64,000 bases of DNA from Mucilaginibacter_A sp964236465 (GTDB lineage Bacteria; Bacteroidota; Bacteroidia; Sphingobacteriales; Sphingobacteriaceae). Under the pieces are notes generated by a model. The model was not told where the DNA came from, made no database searches, and saw nothing but the letters and a program-made list of their open reading frames with translations. The DNA lies in NCBI GenBank assembly GCA_964236465.1, contig CAXSBZ010000002.1:1-64000 (forward strand), read 5' to 3'. Below are positions 1 through 10,100 of this stretch, piece by piece (position 1 is the stretch's first letter; the number at the start of each line of letters is the position of its first letter). The position numbers and the translations under genes were made by a program.

Positions 1-1
1 A

Positions 2-157
2 AAAAATAAGTATGACAAAGCCTTCGCCCTGATTTCAACCTTTGCCATCGCCATATTATTATTGGTACAGCACGCGCATTATACAATAGATGTGGTAGCG
101 GCACCGTTTTTTACCTATTTACTTTATATGCTGTCTAAAAAAATTGCTGCCTACTGA
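2..157 (+). CDS. PAP2-like phosphatase superfamily protein, C-terminal fragment
   Basis: The window opens inside this gene; 51 residues are readable in the frame starting at base 2, ending at TGA 155-157. The fragment has one hydrophobic segment followed by the motif HAHYTIDVVAAPFFTYLLY. An H-x-x-YT-x-DV block before the last membrane helix is characteristic of the PAP2_C (sphingomyelin-synthase-like) branch of the PAP2 lipid phosphatase superfamily, where the His and Asp belong to the active site. The protein would therefore be an integral membrane lipid phosphatase or phosphotransferase. The substrate cannot be told from this piece and the first two thirds lie outside the window. Confidence 0.55.
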   Translation, partial: KNKYDKAFALISTFAIAILLLVQHAHYTIDVVAAPFFTYLLYMLSKKIAAY

Positions 158-344
158 AGTTATTTTGCTGAAAACATTTCAAAGATGAATGTAAAAATAA
201 CAGTACGGAAACACAGATTTAATACAGTAAATCAATTTTAATTAGATTTGAAGCTTATTAAATTAAACTGAACTATTTTTGGCAGTCTAACTTTTTTACC
301 AAAAATTTGTCTGGCTTTTTAGAAGCTTATCTAACAATAACAAA

Positions 345-1160
345 ATGATCAAACTTGTATGTCCGGATTTCACGCTTGGAGAAAAATTAACGCCAGAGCA
401 GTTAAGTTTTTTTGACAAGAATGGTGTAATTGTTTTCAAAAATTTTATCACAAAAAGCACTGTTGAAGATCTTTTAAAAGAGATAAACACTTTACAGCAA
501 ACCTGGATTACAGAAGGACGTGAGAAAGTAAACGGTACACCACTGAAATTTGGAAAAGATGAAAACGGCAATAAAATTATCCAGCGCCTTTGCTTTTCTT
601 CCATGCACAACCACGTTTTGCATGAGTTCTTGCAGGATCCGCGCTTTCAGGCTTTGCCGGAGTTGGTTGCACCTTACGAAGGCCGCATCGGCGAAAATGA
701 AAAAGACGGATTAGTAATCAACCAATATATCAGAACGCCCGATAGCAGTTTTTCGCAAATGGGCTGGCATACGGATAGCCCGCGAGATATATTTTTAGGA
801 CAAAAAATTATGCCGATGCTGAACGTAGGTATCCATTTGGATGATTGCCCGGCAGCAAACGGCGGCTTGCGCTTTTTGACCGGCACACATAAACAGGGAA
901 TTTTGAAACTGCTGTTTGCCAAAAAATATTTTGTGGACAACAATGAAGACCCGCGCGAAACAGGTTTGGATATCCAAGCCGGCGACTTAACTATCCATGA
1001 TGGCAGGCTTTGGCACCGCGTACAGCAATCACCTTTTACCGGGCTGAAAAGCAAGCGGCGCGTGATGTACATCCCGATCATTACCGGCAAATCTATCCTC
1101 AAACATGAGCACAGCAAAACGCCTTTTTACCATCATTTTATTTCTAAAGTAAAATTTTAA
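345..1160 (+). CDS. phytanoyl-CoA dioxygenase (PhyH) family protein
   Basis: A 271-residue cytoplasmic protein of the Fe(II)/2-oxoglutarate dioxygenase superfamily, PhyH branch. The iron triad is visible: H142 and D144 in GWHTDSP and the distal H224 in IHDGRLWHR; R238/R239 lie where the 2-oxoglutarate-binding Arg is expected. Family members hydroxylate small molecules such as lipids or secondary metabolites; the substrate is not predictable. The gene starts at an ATG with no Shine-Dalgarno and is followed by a hairpin terminator at 1179-1205, so it is probably monocistronic. The next gene is an SDR on the same strand, which could be a metabolic partner, but the terminator separates them. Confidence 0.8.
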   Translation: MIKLVCPDFTLGEKLTPEQLSFFDKNGVIVFKNFITKSTVEDLLKEINTLQQTWITEGREKVNGTPLKFGKDENGNKIIQRLCFSSMHNHVLHEFLQDPRFQALPELVAPYEGRIGENEKDGLVINQYIRTPDSSFSQMGWHTDSPRDIFLGQKIMPMLNVGIHLDDCPAANGGLRFLTGTHKQGILKLLFAKKYFVDNNEDPRETGLDIQAGDLTIHDGRLWHRVQQSPFTGLKSKRRVMYIPIITGKSILKHEHSKTPFYHHFISKVKF

Positions 1161-1178
1161 TATTTGATCTTCATACAG

Positions 1179-1205
1179 ATGGCTGGCTTTAAACCAGCCA
1201 TTTTT
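1179..1205 (+). terminator. intrinsic terminator / REP-like hairpin after PhyH gene
   Basis: A perfect inverted repeat, ATGGCTGGC and GCCAGCCAT around TTTAA, is followed by TTTTT. It lies 19 bases after the PhyH stop and just before the SDR gene. Confidence 0.7.
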
Positions 1206-1218
1206 AATTTTATACAAA

Positions 1219-1992
1219 ATGGCTTACGCATTAATCACCGGTGCCAGCAAAGGTATCGGCAAAGCAATTGCAACAGAACTTGCTTCGCGCAAAATAGATG
1301 TGCTGCTGGTAGCCCGTTCTGCCGAAAAGTTGCAGCAACTTGCTGATGAACTCGGCAAAAAGTATGGCATAAAAACAGCATTCCTTGCCCAGGATCTATC
1401 CGCAGAGAACGCAGCACAAGAGGTTTTTAACTGGTGCCAAAAAGAAAACTTCAGCATAAACATTTTAGTAAATAATGCCGGCTATGGTTTAAGCGGAAAA
1501 TTTGACAAGTACAAATTAGAAGAAAACCTAAACATGCTGCAATTGAATATGATGGTTCCGGTTGCATTGACGCAACTGTTTTTACCACAACTATTAGCTC
1601 AACCCAAAGCTTATATCCTGAATACAGCCAGCTCTGCGGCTTACCAATCGGTACCTGGTTTGGCTTTGTATGCTGCTTCCAAAGCTTTTTTGCTGAGTTT
1701 TAGCCGTAGTTTGCACCAGGAATTAAAAAATAAAAATGTTTCGGTTACCTGCCTTTCTCCCGGTGCTACGGATACTGATTTTGTAGTTCGTGCGCAAATC
1801 GGCCCGAAAGGTTTAAAAGCTGCTAATCAGGTTAATATGACGCCCGAAGCAGTGGCGAAAATTGCCGTAAAAGCAATGTTGCGCGGCAAAGCAGAAATAA
1901 TTGCCGGCACGATAAATAAACTGGGCGCATTTGTGAGCTGGCTGCTGCCCAAAACTATTGTGGAGCGTACGGCAATGAAAATCTATCAGTAG
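1219..1992 (+). CDS. short-chain dehydrogenase/reductase (SDR, classical)
   Basis: A 257-residue NAD(P)-dependent oxidoreductase of the classical SDR family. The Rossmann nucleotide motif TGASKGIG is at residues 7-14, NNAG at 85-88, and the catalytic Ser138/139, Tyr151 and Lys155 (YAASK) are in place. Length is normal for the family. The arrangement after the core, with a C-terminal AKIAVKAMLRGKAEIIAG segment, resembles the DltE/YqjQ-like group of SDRs, whose substrates are mostly unknown. A copy of the dispersed 14-bp word (2014-2027) follows 21 bases after the stop. Confidence 0.85.
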   Translation: MAYALITGASKGIGKAIATELASRKIDVLLVARSAEKLQQLADELGKKYGIKTAFLAQDLSAENAAQEVFNWCQKENFSINILVNNAGYGLSGKFDKYKLEENLNMLQLNMMVPVALTQLFLPQLLAQPKAYILNTASSAAYQSVPGLALYAASKAFLLSFSRSLHQELKNKNVSVTCLSPGATDTDFVVRAQIGPKGLKAANQVNMTPEAVAKIAVKAMLRGKAEIIAGTINKLGAFVSWLLPKTIVERTAMKIYQ

Positions 1993-2093
1993 CCGGTTCA
2001 ATTTTTTTGTAGAATGCTTCTTTTATCGTACATTTTTCAGAAACAAGTTTTGGCTTGATGCGTTCTCCTCAAACACAAATTAAACTTGTTTTT

Positions 2094-2672
2094 ATGAGCC
2101 AATATGAAAACGGTATTTTAGATCAAAACGATGATCTGCATACAACATCTAATCAAAATAAAATAGTTTGGGATGGCGGAACTTACAGCAATAAGCCAAC
2201 TACAACAGCTGATGTAGCCAAAAACGATGATATTGAACATGGGGATCATGGCAGCACAACTATGTCTCCAACCAATGATTTGCCCCGAGAAGCAGATGAA
2301 AGCAGCAGTTTTGATACTGATGATGACGAAGATTTTGACGATACTGTTGGAGAAGACAATCTGGACGATGAAGACGGTTTTAATGCCAACAGCGATGACC
2401 CAACAGAAAGCGAGCTGACCAAAACCTGGATCGGCAATGAAAAAACAGTGCACGAAGCGGGTGCAAAAGGCATGGAAGGCGAACCAATGGGCGGACAAAA
2501 TTTCGGCGTAAGCGAACTGGAACAAAAAAATAACCGGGATGCCAGCGATAGCGAGCATCATAGCTTAGGTTTAGGCAACTCTGCTTTGAACCAGCCAAGT
2601 GAAGAGATTTCCAATCCACCGGAAATTGAACAAGGCGGAGAGCATCCTGATCGCAAGAAAATGGATGATTAA
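2094..2672 (+). CDS. acidic hypothetical protein
   Basis: A 192-residue protein that I do not recognise. I start it at the internal ATG (MSQYENGI) rather than an upstream ATG at 2055-2060, because the upstream 13 residues look unrelated to the polar composition of the rest. It is very rich in Asp, Glu, Ser and Asn, with an acidic run around residues 76-110 and no hydrophobic segment, so it is likely a soluble, largely disordered protein. It is followed by a GC-poor hairpin terminator at 2713-2741. No function is proposed. Confidence 0.6.
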   Translation: MSQYENGILDQNDDLHTTSNQNKIVWDGGTYSNKPTTTADVAKNDDIEHGDHGSTTMSPTNDLPREADESSSFDTDDDEDFDDTVGEDNLDDEDGFNANSDDPTESELTKTWIGNEKTVHEAGAKGMEGEPMGGQNFGVSELEQKNNRDASDSEHHSLGLGNSALNQPSEEISNPPEIEQGGEHPDRKKMDD

Positions 2673-2712
2673 ACGATAAATCGGTTTTAAAAAAATTACA
2701 AATGTAAAAAGA

Positions 2713-2741
2713 GCAATGCAGTAAATGGCATTGCCTTTTTT
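2713..2741 (+). terminator. intrinsic terminator after acidic protein gene
   Basis: Stem GCAATGC / GCATTGC with an 8-base loop followed by a T-rich run. Confidence 0.7.
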
Positions 2742-2806
2742 GTTAATACCTCAGCCCAGCCCTCTCCCAAAAAGAAAAAGCAGTACTGTGTAAAATAAAA
2801 ATCCGG

Positions 2807-3283
2807 TTAGTTTTCCCAATTATCCAACAACCGCCGGATCAACACAATCTGGCCGGTATGATAACTTAAATGATCAATAATCAAAATTGCTTCCCGCAGT
2901 AAATTTTGCCCGTCGCCATGGGCAAAAGGTTCTAAAAGATCGTTGTTTTCATCTGTAATTAAGTTTGTAAAAGCAGCAAGACTTTTATTAATTTCTGCCA
3001 GTGTGTTTTCCCATTCCTGCGCGTTTGCAGGCGCAGTTTCTGCTGGCCAATATGCTTTCGGCCAATCCAGCGGTTTGTAATTTTTATTTTGCGAAAAATC
3101 AAGGATATCTTGTTGGGTAATTCGCAAATGTTCTACCAATTGCCAGATGGTGTAAGGCAGATGCGACAATTTGATACTTGTGCTTTTGATGTCTAACCCT
3201 TCCAAAGCTGTTTCCAAATCAGCATGGGCATTGCTTTTTTGGAGCAGTTGGGATAGGTTTTGTTTGAATGATTGTATATTCAT
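2807..3283 (-). CDS. DinB-like (DUF1572/DfsB superfamily) protein
   Basis: A 158-residue predicted four-helix protein with the DinB/YfiT-like pattern: a His in WQLVEHLRITQQDIL near residue 50 and a C-terminal HLSYHTGQIVLIRRLL, the usual metal-binding histidines of this superfamily. Such proteins are often bacillithiol-dependent or of unknown function. The ATG at 3283 is chosen; a reading extending to 3319 would translate the dispersed word (3285-3298) into LDKRSI, which looks like 5' leader rather than protein. The word sits one base before the start codon, in the orientation GATAAAAGAAGCAT-c-ATG. Confidence 0.7.
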   Translation of the reverse strand: MNIQSFKQNLSQLLQKSNAHADLETALEGLDIKSTSIKLSHLPYTIWQLVEHLRITQQDILDFSQNKNYKPLDWPKAYWPAETAPANAQEWENTLAEINKSLAAFTNLITDENNDLLEPFAHGDGQNLLREAILIIDHLSYHTGQIVLIRRLLDNWEN

Positions 3284-3351
3284 GATGCTTCTTTTATCAA
3301 GATAAAATTGGAGTCTCAATTTAAAAAACTAAATTTCTGTTTCTTTTTCGC

Positions 3352-4269
3352 TTAAAATAAGGATAATGGTTTCGGGATAAATTGCGGCCGTTTCAAATCC
3401 AAACCCAATTCCTGATTAATTTTGCTGATAAAATAATCTGCCAGTTTAGCCTCGCCTGCCGTTTGCTGCAAGTGCACAAACAGAAATAAAGATTGTAAAC
3501 CCTGCTGCTGCCAGATTTTAATTCGTTTTACCCAGGCATCTGCACGCTGATGATTGATAGTCGGATGCAAGGCATTCCCAACAAAACGAATAAAAGCAGC
3601 TGGCACAGGCAAGTGCATGTGCGCCGCATCGCGCCTGCCGGCAACATCGGAAATTACCGCGCCAATGTTCAAATTTCGCAGCATAGCAAAAACTTTTTCC
3701 CGGATTTGTGCATCCGAAAACCAGCGTTCGTGCCGCAATTCTACAAAAACCGGAACGTCCTGCGGCAATTGCGCCAGGTATGTTTCCAGTTCTGCAAACC
3801 GTTCCGGGCTGAAGTGATCGCCCAACTGCAAAAAAAGCGGACCCAGTTTCTCGCCAAAAGCCAGCACATTTTCATAAAAAATGGTTGTCAGTTCCTGTAC
3901 ACTGTACAAAGATGGTGCATGGCTGATCTGCTTCGGAAACTTTGGACAGAATAAAAAATCCGGGTTTACGGCTACTCTTTCCTTCCATTTGGTTAGCGTT
4001 TCTGCCGGATAAAGCTGATAAAATGTAGCATTCAGTTCCATCAAACTAAACTGCCGTGCATAAGCTTCCCAAAACTTGCTGTCTTTGGTGCCTTCGGGAT
4101 AAATTTCGCCCACCCAATCTTTCGTTCCCCAAGTAACGCAACCGACGTGGACTTTTAATTTTTGCGGAGCAGGATTGTTTTTTAAAGTTGCCTGGTTAAA
4201 ATCCGGTTCGACCGGTAAACTAAAATCAATTAAAGATATTTCGTGCGGCTGTACTTTTCCAAATTCCAT
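3352..4269 (-). CDS. DUF72 (YecE-like) protein
   Basis: A 305-residue protein of the DUF72 family, a TIM-barrel-like fold of unknown function. Characteristic segments include VGCVTWGTKDWVGEIYPEGTKDSKFWEAYARQF, FCPKFPKQISH, PVFVELRHERWF and the C-terminal LFLFVHLQQTAGEAKLADYF. Length is normal, with an N-terminal extension of about 35 residues. The dispersed word at 4285-4298 lies 15 bases upstream of the start codon. Function is not known for the family. Confidence 0.8.
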   Translation of the reverse strand: MEFGKVQPHEISLIDFSLPVEPDFNQATLKNNPAPQKLKVHVGCVTWGTKDWVGEIYPEGTKDSKFWEAYARQFSLMELNATFYQLYPAETLTKWKERVAVNPDFLFCPKFPKQISHAPSLYSVQELTTIFYENVLAFGEKLGPLFLQLGDHFSPERFAELETYLAQLPQDVPVFVELRHERWFSDAQIREKVFAMLRNLNIGAVISDVAGRRDAAHMHLPVPAAFIRFVGNALHPTINHQRADAWVKRIKIWQQQGLQSLFLFVHLQQTAGEAKLADYFISKINQELGLDLKRPQFIPKPLSLF

Positions 4270-4353
4270 TGCTTAAAATAAATAATGCTTCTTTTATCGG
4301 GTATTTTTTAGGGAAGTTATAGGTCTTACCATACGAAAAAAGCTTAAAAAAAT

Positions 4354-4656
4354 TCAGGCTGAATACTTGAGTTTATTACGCTCTATGTATAAATCGTAAT
4401 CCGTTTGTAAAGCCATCCAAAATTCGGCTGCGATGCCTAATTCTGCTTCCAATTTTAAAGCAACATTAGCAGTAATATTACGCTTACTTTTTACAATATC
4501 CCCAAAATGGCCCGGATACATGCCAATTTTCATGGCAAATGCAGATTTTGCTATTTTCCTGGCTGCTAATTCATCTTTCAAAATTTCACCGGGGTGCAAT
4601 TCAATATCCAAAATAATTTCATTGCCTTTTTGATCTAATATTTTGTCGTTGTACAT
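4354..4656 (-). CDS. higA: HigA-family antitoxin (XRE HTH)
   Basis: A 100-residue helix-turn-helix protein with the HigA signature HPGEILKDELAARKIAKSAFAMKIG and a C-terminal LEAELGIAAEFWMALQTDYDLY. HigA antitoxins bind and neutralise the HigB mRNA endonuclease and repress their own operon. It begins one base after the toxin gene ends, giving the toxin-first order typical of higBA. The pair is transcribed leftward. Confidence 0.85.
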   Translation of the reverse strand: MYNDKILDQKGNEIILDIELHPGEILKDELAARKIAKSAFAMKIGMYPGHFGDIVKSKRNITANVALKLEAELGIAAEFWMALQTDYDLYIERNKLKYSA

Positions 4657-4657
4657 G

Positions 4658-4969
4658 TTACTGATAGTGATTGGTTAAATCTTCTACAACAATTATTTCT
4701 GATACGGTAATCTCATTCTGCTCAATCAAAAAAATGAGCCGGTAATGATAATCAACCCTTACCGAATATTTTCCTTTCAATTTGCCTTTTAATGCTTCAA
4801 AATTCAAACTGTTTAAAAAGTGTAAACTCTTTGTATCAGGCATTCTTTGTAAAATCTTTAAAGTTTTTTTAAACTTTATAATTACGTTTTTATCAAATTT
4901 AGGCTTGCCTTTTATATTTTCATCTTTAGCTAAACTTTCTAAATAATTGTCGCTAAACCTGATTGTCAT
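4658..4969 (-). CDS. higB: HigB/RelE-superfamily toxin
   Basis: A 103-residue protein of the RelE/ParE superfamily, HigB type (…MTIRFSDNYLESL, KGKYSVRVDYHYRLIFLIEQNEITVSEIIVVEDLTNHY). HigB cleaves mRNA on the ribosome. It directly precedes the HigA gene in the same operon. The ATG at 4969 is used; a TTG two codons upstream is less likely. The dispersed word occurs upstream at 5021-5034. The pairing with HigA is strong support; activity is inferred. Confidence 0.8.
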   Translation of the reverse strand: MTIRFSDNYLESLAKDENIKGKPKFDKNVIIKFKKTLKILQRMPDTKSLHFLNSLNFEALKGKLKGKYSVRVDYHYRLIFLIEQNEITVSEIIVVEDLTNHYQ

Positions 4970-5045
4970 ATGCAAATGTAGTTACAAAAAATGTATTACA
5001 CATTATTTGTATTTTATATTGATAAAAGAAGCATTGCACATTGAA

Positions 5046-5123
5046 GAAGATTTCTCCCTTCGGTCGAAATGACAAAGTTCAAACCCTTTTGATGATATGC
5101 CGAAACAAGTTCTGCATGACAAT
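5046..5123. repeat. two Bacteroidota-type hairpin repeat arms (GTCATTTCGACC and GTCATGCCGAAC families)
   Basis: Bases 5046-5075 carry a GAAGATTTCTCCC...TCGAAATGACAA arm and 5097-5123 an ATGCCGAAACAAGTT...CATGACAAT arm. The same two families recur at 20601-20693, 43101-43286 and 59012-59130. They are intergenic and outside genes. Confidence 0.7.
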
Positions 5124-5129
5124 TGAACC

Positions 5130-6821
5130 TTATTTCCAATCCAGTTTTAGCAGTTCAACCGCCTGCCGTTCCAAGTTGATATTTATTTTTAATTGTCCAT
5201 TTACCACAACCATTTCCTGCGGATTCCCGGCGGTTTGCAGCATCCCGGCTTTTTCCAGTTCTGCAATTTGTGCCGTTGTTGGTTGCTGCGGCGATCCCAT
5301 TTTTTTCCAAAGATTGTAAGAATTGCTATGGTTTTGATCGATCAAAAACCGCGAAACCTGAACCGTTTTTGCAGACAAATTATTTAAGTTGATGCTAATT
5401 GGCGATGCTGCTTCATGCAAGTCATCATCATGATAATTCCACACCATCACGGCAGCTGTATTTTTATCTTTGGAAGCCAGCGCGCCAATATCCGTTCCGT
5501 TTCTGATGCTCGAATCGCGTACTGTTTTTAGGGGGTAAAAATTGCTGCCGATGACTTCCACCCGCATTCCGCTCATCTTGCCAAACATCCGGAAAACATT
5601 TAAAACCGGTTTGTCCACACCATTCGTCGCCAGATCGCGGAAACCGTAAAACCAGGGCTGATCTTCAAACTCAAACGACCAGGAAACCGCACCTTTAAAG
5701 TTCACGCCGTACTGATCGGCCAGCAAATATTCCCTCGCAAAAGAAGCAGCGGTATAACTGGAAAACATTGTGCCGTTGCGGTAAGCGTTTTCCGGGTTGG
5801 TTTGCATCCCGCAGGCCGCGCAGCCTTCCGGGTCAGATTCGCCGATGATGACAGGCAAATTTTGTGTCTGCGGATAGGATTTGACAATTTTAAAACCGGC
5901 CTCAATATCGCGCAGCTGCGTGCCCATGTTCATCCGCACCACGCCGTTGATCAGTTTGGGCGATCCTTTGACATGAAATAAAACGGCATCCAGCGGCGAA
6001 CCAATTTTGCCGGTTACATAATTGGTATCCGAAATACAATGCTGCAAAAAGCCGCGCAAAAAATTCGTTCCGCCTGCGCCGCCTGTTCCGGCCACGTTGC
6101 AGCCACCGATTTTGGCCGTTGGCAAAGCGCGTTTTAAACCGTCGGCAGCGTAATCATACAGCTTATAAAACTCCGGCACGGTGCCTTTCCAATAATCGCC
6201 GTTGGGCTCGTTCCAAACTTCCCAATACCAGCTTTCTACCTCTTTTTGCCCGTACCTTTTCACACAATGTTTTGTCCATTCGTACACCAGATTGCCCCAT
6301 TTTTGGTAATCTTTTGGCGGATAAGCCCAGCCGGTAATAATTTCTTTGTATGGATGGCCGGGCTGCCAGTGATGCCGGTACGGCTCGGGATGCGTGGACA
6401 AAGCTTCGGGCATAAACCCCATTTGCGCCAACGGTTTGATGCCGCGTTTGATGTATGCATCAAAAATCCGGTCCACAATCCTGAAGTCATAAACCGGTTT
6501 TCCGTTTTTGTCTTCGGTATAAATGTTGGTCGAACCCCATTTTAGCGCAGCCGTTCCGTCGCCGGAAGTCATTAAATTATGCGCTCGGAAGTAGACAGGA
6601 TTTTTGCTCAGCGAGCCTAATTCTGAAAGCAGTTTTTGCCCGTCTTTCATGTAAGCGTAGTTGGGTTCATCGGCACCAAACCACGACCAGATCGGCCGCA
6701 TCGGCGCAATTTCTTTGTTAAAATTTACTTCCAAAGAAGCCGGTGCACTTTGCGATTTTACCCCGATAAAAGAAGCAAACAGCAAAGCCAGGCAGCAAAG
6801 TTTTTTTACAGGTTCCTTCAT
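5130..6821 (-). CDS. secreted glycoside hydrolase, GH39-like (beta-xylosidase-type)
   Basis: A 563-residue protein with an N-terminal signal peptide (MKEPVKKLCCLALLFASFIGVKSQ). The catalytic domain is a TIM barrel of clan GH-A resembling GH39: the acid/base Glu205 in the motif WNEPN and a nucleophile candidate Glu328 in VIIGESDPEG. A C-terminal beta-sandwich follows (about residues 420-563). GH39 enzymes act on xylosides, iduronides or related sugars; the exact substrate cannot be called. A variant of the dispersed word (6765-6778) encodes FASFIG within the signal peptide. It is monocistronic and divergent from the giant gene. Confidence 0.75.
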   Translation of the reverse strand: MKEPVKKLCCLALLFASFIGVKSQSAPASLEVNFNKEIAPMRPIWSWFGADEPNYAYMKDGQKLLSELGSLSKNPVYFRAHNLMTSGDGTAALKWGSTNIYTEDKNGKPVYDFRIVDRIFDAYIKRGIKPLAQMGFMPEALSTHPEPYRHHWQPGHPYKEIITGWAYPPKDYQKWGNLVYEWTKHCVKRYGQKEVESWYWEVWNEPNGDYWKGTVPEFYKLYDYAADGLKRALPTAKIGGCNVAGTGGAGGTNFLRGFLQHCISDTNYVTGKIGSPLDAVLFHVKGSPKLINGVVRMNMGTQLRDIEAGFKIVKSYPQTQNLPVIIGESDPEGCAACGMQTNPENAYRNGTMFSSYTAASFAREYLLADQYGVNFKGAVSWSFEFEDQPWFYGFRDLATNGVDKPVLNVFRMFGKMSGMRVEVIGSNFYPLKTVRDSSIRNGTDIGALASKDKNTAAVMVWNYHDDDLHEAASPISINLNNLSAKTVQVSRFLIDQNHSNSYNLWKKMGSPQQPTTAQIAELEKAGMLQTAGNPQEMVVVNGQLKININLERQAVELLKLDWK

Positions 6822-7179
6822 TTTCGTTGAATTAGGTTTTAGCTATTTCGATTTTTTTATGTTGAAAATACTTCGACGCAAAATTGCACAATGTTTTGCT
6901 TCGTTGCCGGTTTTGTTCAATTTATACCCATGCAGCAGCCTTAACCATAGCGGGTTTTAGTTAATTATTTTTTAGGCTGAAGCTGCTCTCGGACCTTATC
7001 TGCAATAATACTTCCGATTATATAGCTTTCTGATTGTGAATAAAATATACTGTTTTTATCACCCTAAAATCGAAATGTAATATTTGCCTGCCCGATTTGT
7101 GAACGGGGAAAATTATCAGCATAACTTGATTTGGCAAAACACGTACAACCTTGTTTAGCCTTTTTTAAGCCGGTAACGA
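6822..7179. other. intergenic region between divergent genes
   Basis: This 358-base gap should hold the promoters of both the GH39-like gene and the giant gene. I see no gene or RNA. It contains one copy of the variant word, ATACTGTTTTTATC at 7047-7060, followed by ACCCTAAAAT as in other copies. Confidence 0.5.
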
Positions 7180-10100
7180 ATGGAGAAATTTTACGATAAG
7201 CTGCAAAAAGTATTTTTCCTGATCACGTTTTTTACGTTGATTTCTACCTCGTTAAAAGCCCAAACCTTAACGCTTAGTGCTCTTGATGCCGGGCCTTATA
7301 CGCCGGGTTCTAGCATTGCGGTGCCATTCAGCATCAACACCAGCGGTGGCTGCATCAACTCAGACAATGTTTTTAAATTGTATATTTCCTCTGTTCCCGG
7401 CGGTACACCAGATACCGAAATTGGCAGTTATACCGGGTTTTATGCAGCTTTTTTAAACGGCACGATCCCGACAGGGCTGGCAGCCGGAAGCTATAACCTG
7501 GCCGTTAAATCATCTGATCCGGTGGCAACTTCTACCCTTGCCACGATCAATGTGGTTGCCGGTGCAGCAGTGCAAGCCGCAATTGACGGATCGAGCATCA
7601 ACAGCAATAACCCAGCAATTTTTGGTAATTGTTCGGGCACCAACCAGGCTTATGATTTCATCAATTCTTCTACTTCGGGAACTGTTGTTACTGCTAATTT
7701 CCACAATGAATACAGTCAGGCTGATGAAGGGACATTCCCGCTGAACCCAAGCAAATCTTTCAATGCTGCCTATGCCAATTACACGATTCTGGTAAAAGCC
7801 ACGATCAATGGCACTGAAGCAACAAAAGCTTATCAACTGATTAACAATAAGTTGAATACAAGTTTTGGAACAACCGGCACCAATACCGTTTGCCTAAACA
7901 ACGGCATGGGGCAATTGAGCTACACGGTTGATTATACTTCGCCAAATGGTATCCAGTACAATTATCCCGGCAATTTCTATATTGTGGATTGGGGCGATGG
8001 CAGCCCGCAAAGTATTTACACGCTATGCGAAATTAAAAACCTGGGCGGTGTGCTTTCACACAGTTATACACAAAGTTCCTGCGGCAGCACGAGCGGCAAC
8101 CAAGCAAATAGTTTTCAGGTAAATGCCCAGGTGAGCAGCCGGATCTGCGGTACGCTTGGTTCGCCGATTACCAGTTATGCCAAAGTAGTGCGGCCGCCAA
8201 CCAATGGCTTTACCGCCCCGCTAAGTGCCTGTTTGAATGAACCGGTTACTTTCAACAATACTTCTGATCCGGGCCAGGATGCTTCCAGTGCCAATTGCGT
8301 AAACAACAATGCCAAATATTCCTGGTATATTGACGGGCAGCTGGTTGCGGTAAACCGCCCGGCTGGTGCTTCTTTTACCTATACTTTTACCACACCGGGA
8401 AACCATACCATCAAACTGGTTTTGCAATCGCAGAGCGGCAGTGTTTGCAGTGCCGCAGATGTAACCAAAACTATATGCGTGCTGGCCAAACCGCAGCCAG
8501 CTTTTACGGTTGATGCAGCCACAATCTGCAGCAACGGGATTGTTACGACAACGGATGCCTCGGTTATTGATAATTCCTGCGCCAACATCCCGCAAAACAA
8601 TGCTTATACCTGGAGCGTAACCGGGCCGGCAGCTACCAGTTTTATCAACAATACAACGCCGCAAAGCCACAGCCCGCAGATTCAGTTTTTTTCGCCGGGC
8701 GTTTACACGCTTACTTTATCTATTGGTACAGAAAGCTGCGGAAGTGTGAGCACCTCGCAAACCATCACCGTAAATACTACGCCAACGGTTGCCTTATCGC
8801 CAAATAAGGATTACTGCGGAACCAATCAGACGCTTACTTTCGCCAACAATTCCGGTGCCACACAAGTTATTTTTACGGGTACAACAACGGACCAGGCCAA
8901 CACTTACAGCTGGACGGTAAGCCCGCCGAGCGGCGGCAATTACAGTTTTGTAAACGGAACGAGTGACAGTTCTAAATATCCGCAGATATTATTTTCAAGT
9001 TTCGGCGTTTACACCATCACGGCTACGCAAACCAATAATTGCGGTACGGCAAGTGCATCGCAACAACTTAATTTTAAGCAATCACCCAATATCAGTGCCG
9101 GTCCGGATCAAACTATTTGTCCGGCTGACGTGGTACAGCTGGCCGGAACGATTACCGGGCCTGCGCCGCAAAGTTTCCAATGGGTGGGCGGAAACGGAAT
9201 TTTTTCGCCGAATAATACTACGCTGAATGCCATTTATACCCCAACGAATGCGGAGGTTAATGCCGGACAAGTTAAGCTGACTTTAACCGTGCAAACCGGT
9301 AATCCGATGCCTTGCGATCAGCTTTCGGATGAAATAATTATTACGATCAACCCAAGAAATGCGGTTACCAGTTCATCAGCCAAAAGTATTTGTACAGGCA
9401 ACAGTGTGGCTTATCATCCGACGGCACAGCAAACCGGCAGCACTTTTACCTGGACTTCTACCGTAACCAACGGCAGCATCAGCGGAAACAGCACCAGTGG
9501 TTCGGGAGATATCAATGATGCGCTGACGGATAATGATCCGCAGAATAACGGAACGGTAACTTATACGATAACGCCGGTGAGCAACGGTTGCCCGGGCACT
9601 TCTTTCCAATTGACGGTAACCGTTACGCCGCGACCAATCATCACCGTAAACTCAACTACCAACACCATTTGCAGCGGACAAGGCGCAGGCATTACTTTTA
9701 CTTCCAATTTAAGCGGAACAACCTTTAAATGGACAACTACCGCCACGTCAAATGTTTATGGCAATAACAGCCAGACGGCGGGCAATTTTACCGGCATAAA
9801 CGAAGTATTGACCAATACTTCGGCTACTGCTTCCGGCACGGTTACTTATAGCATTACGCCGATCAGTACTTCCGGTTGCGAAGGCACGCCGGTTACCGTT
9901 ACCATTACCGTACAGCCTTTGCCGGTGCAAGCCAATGCAGGCCCGGACCAGCAGATTTGCAGTGCTTCAACAACAACATTAAGCGGAAATTTGCCGGGCG
10001 TTTCTACCGGATTATGGACTTTGAGATCGGGGCAGTCCGGTGTAACTTTTACAGATGCCACGCAATACAATACCACTGTAAACGGATTGCAGCCAGGCGT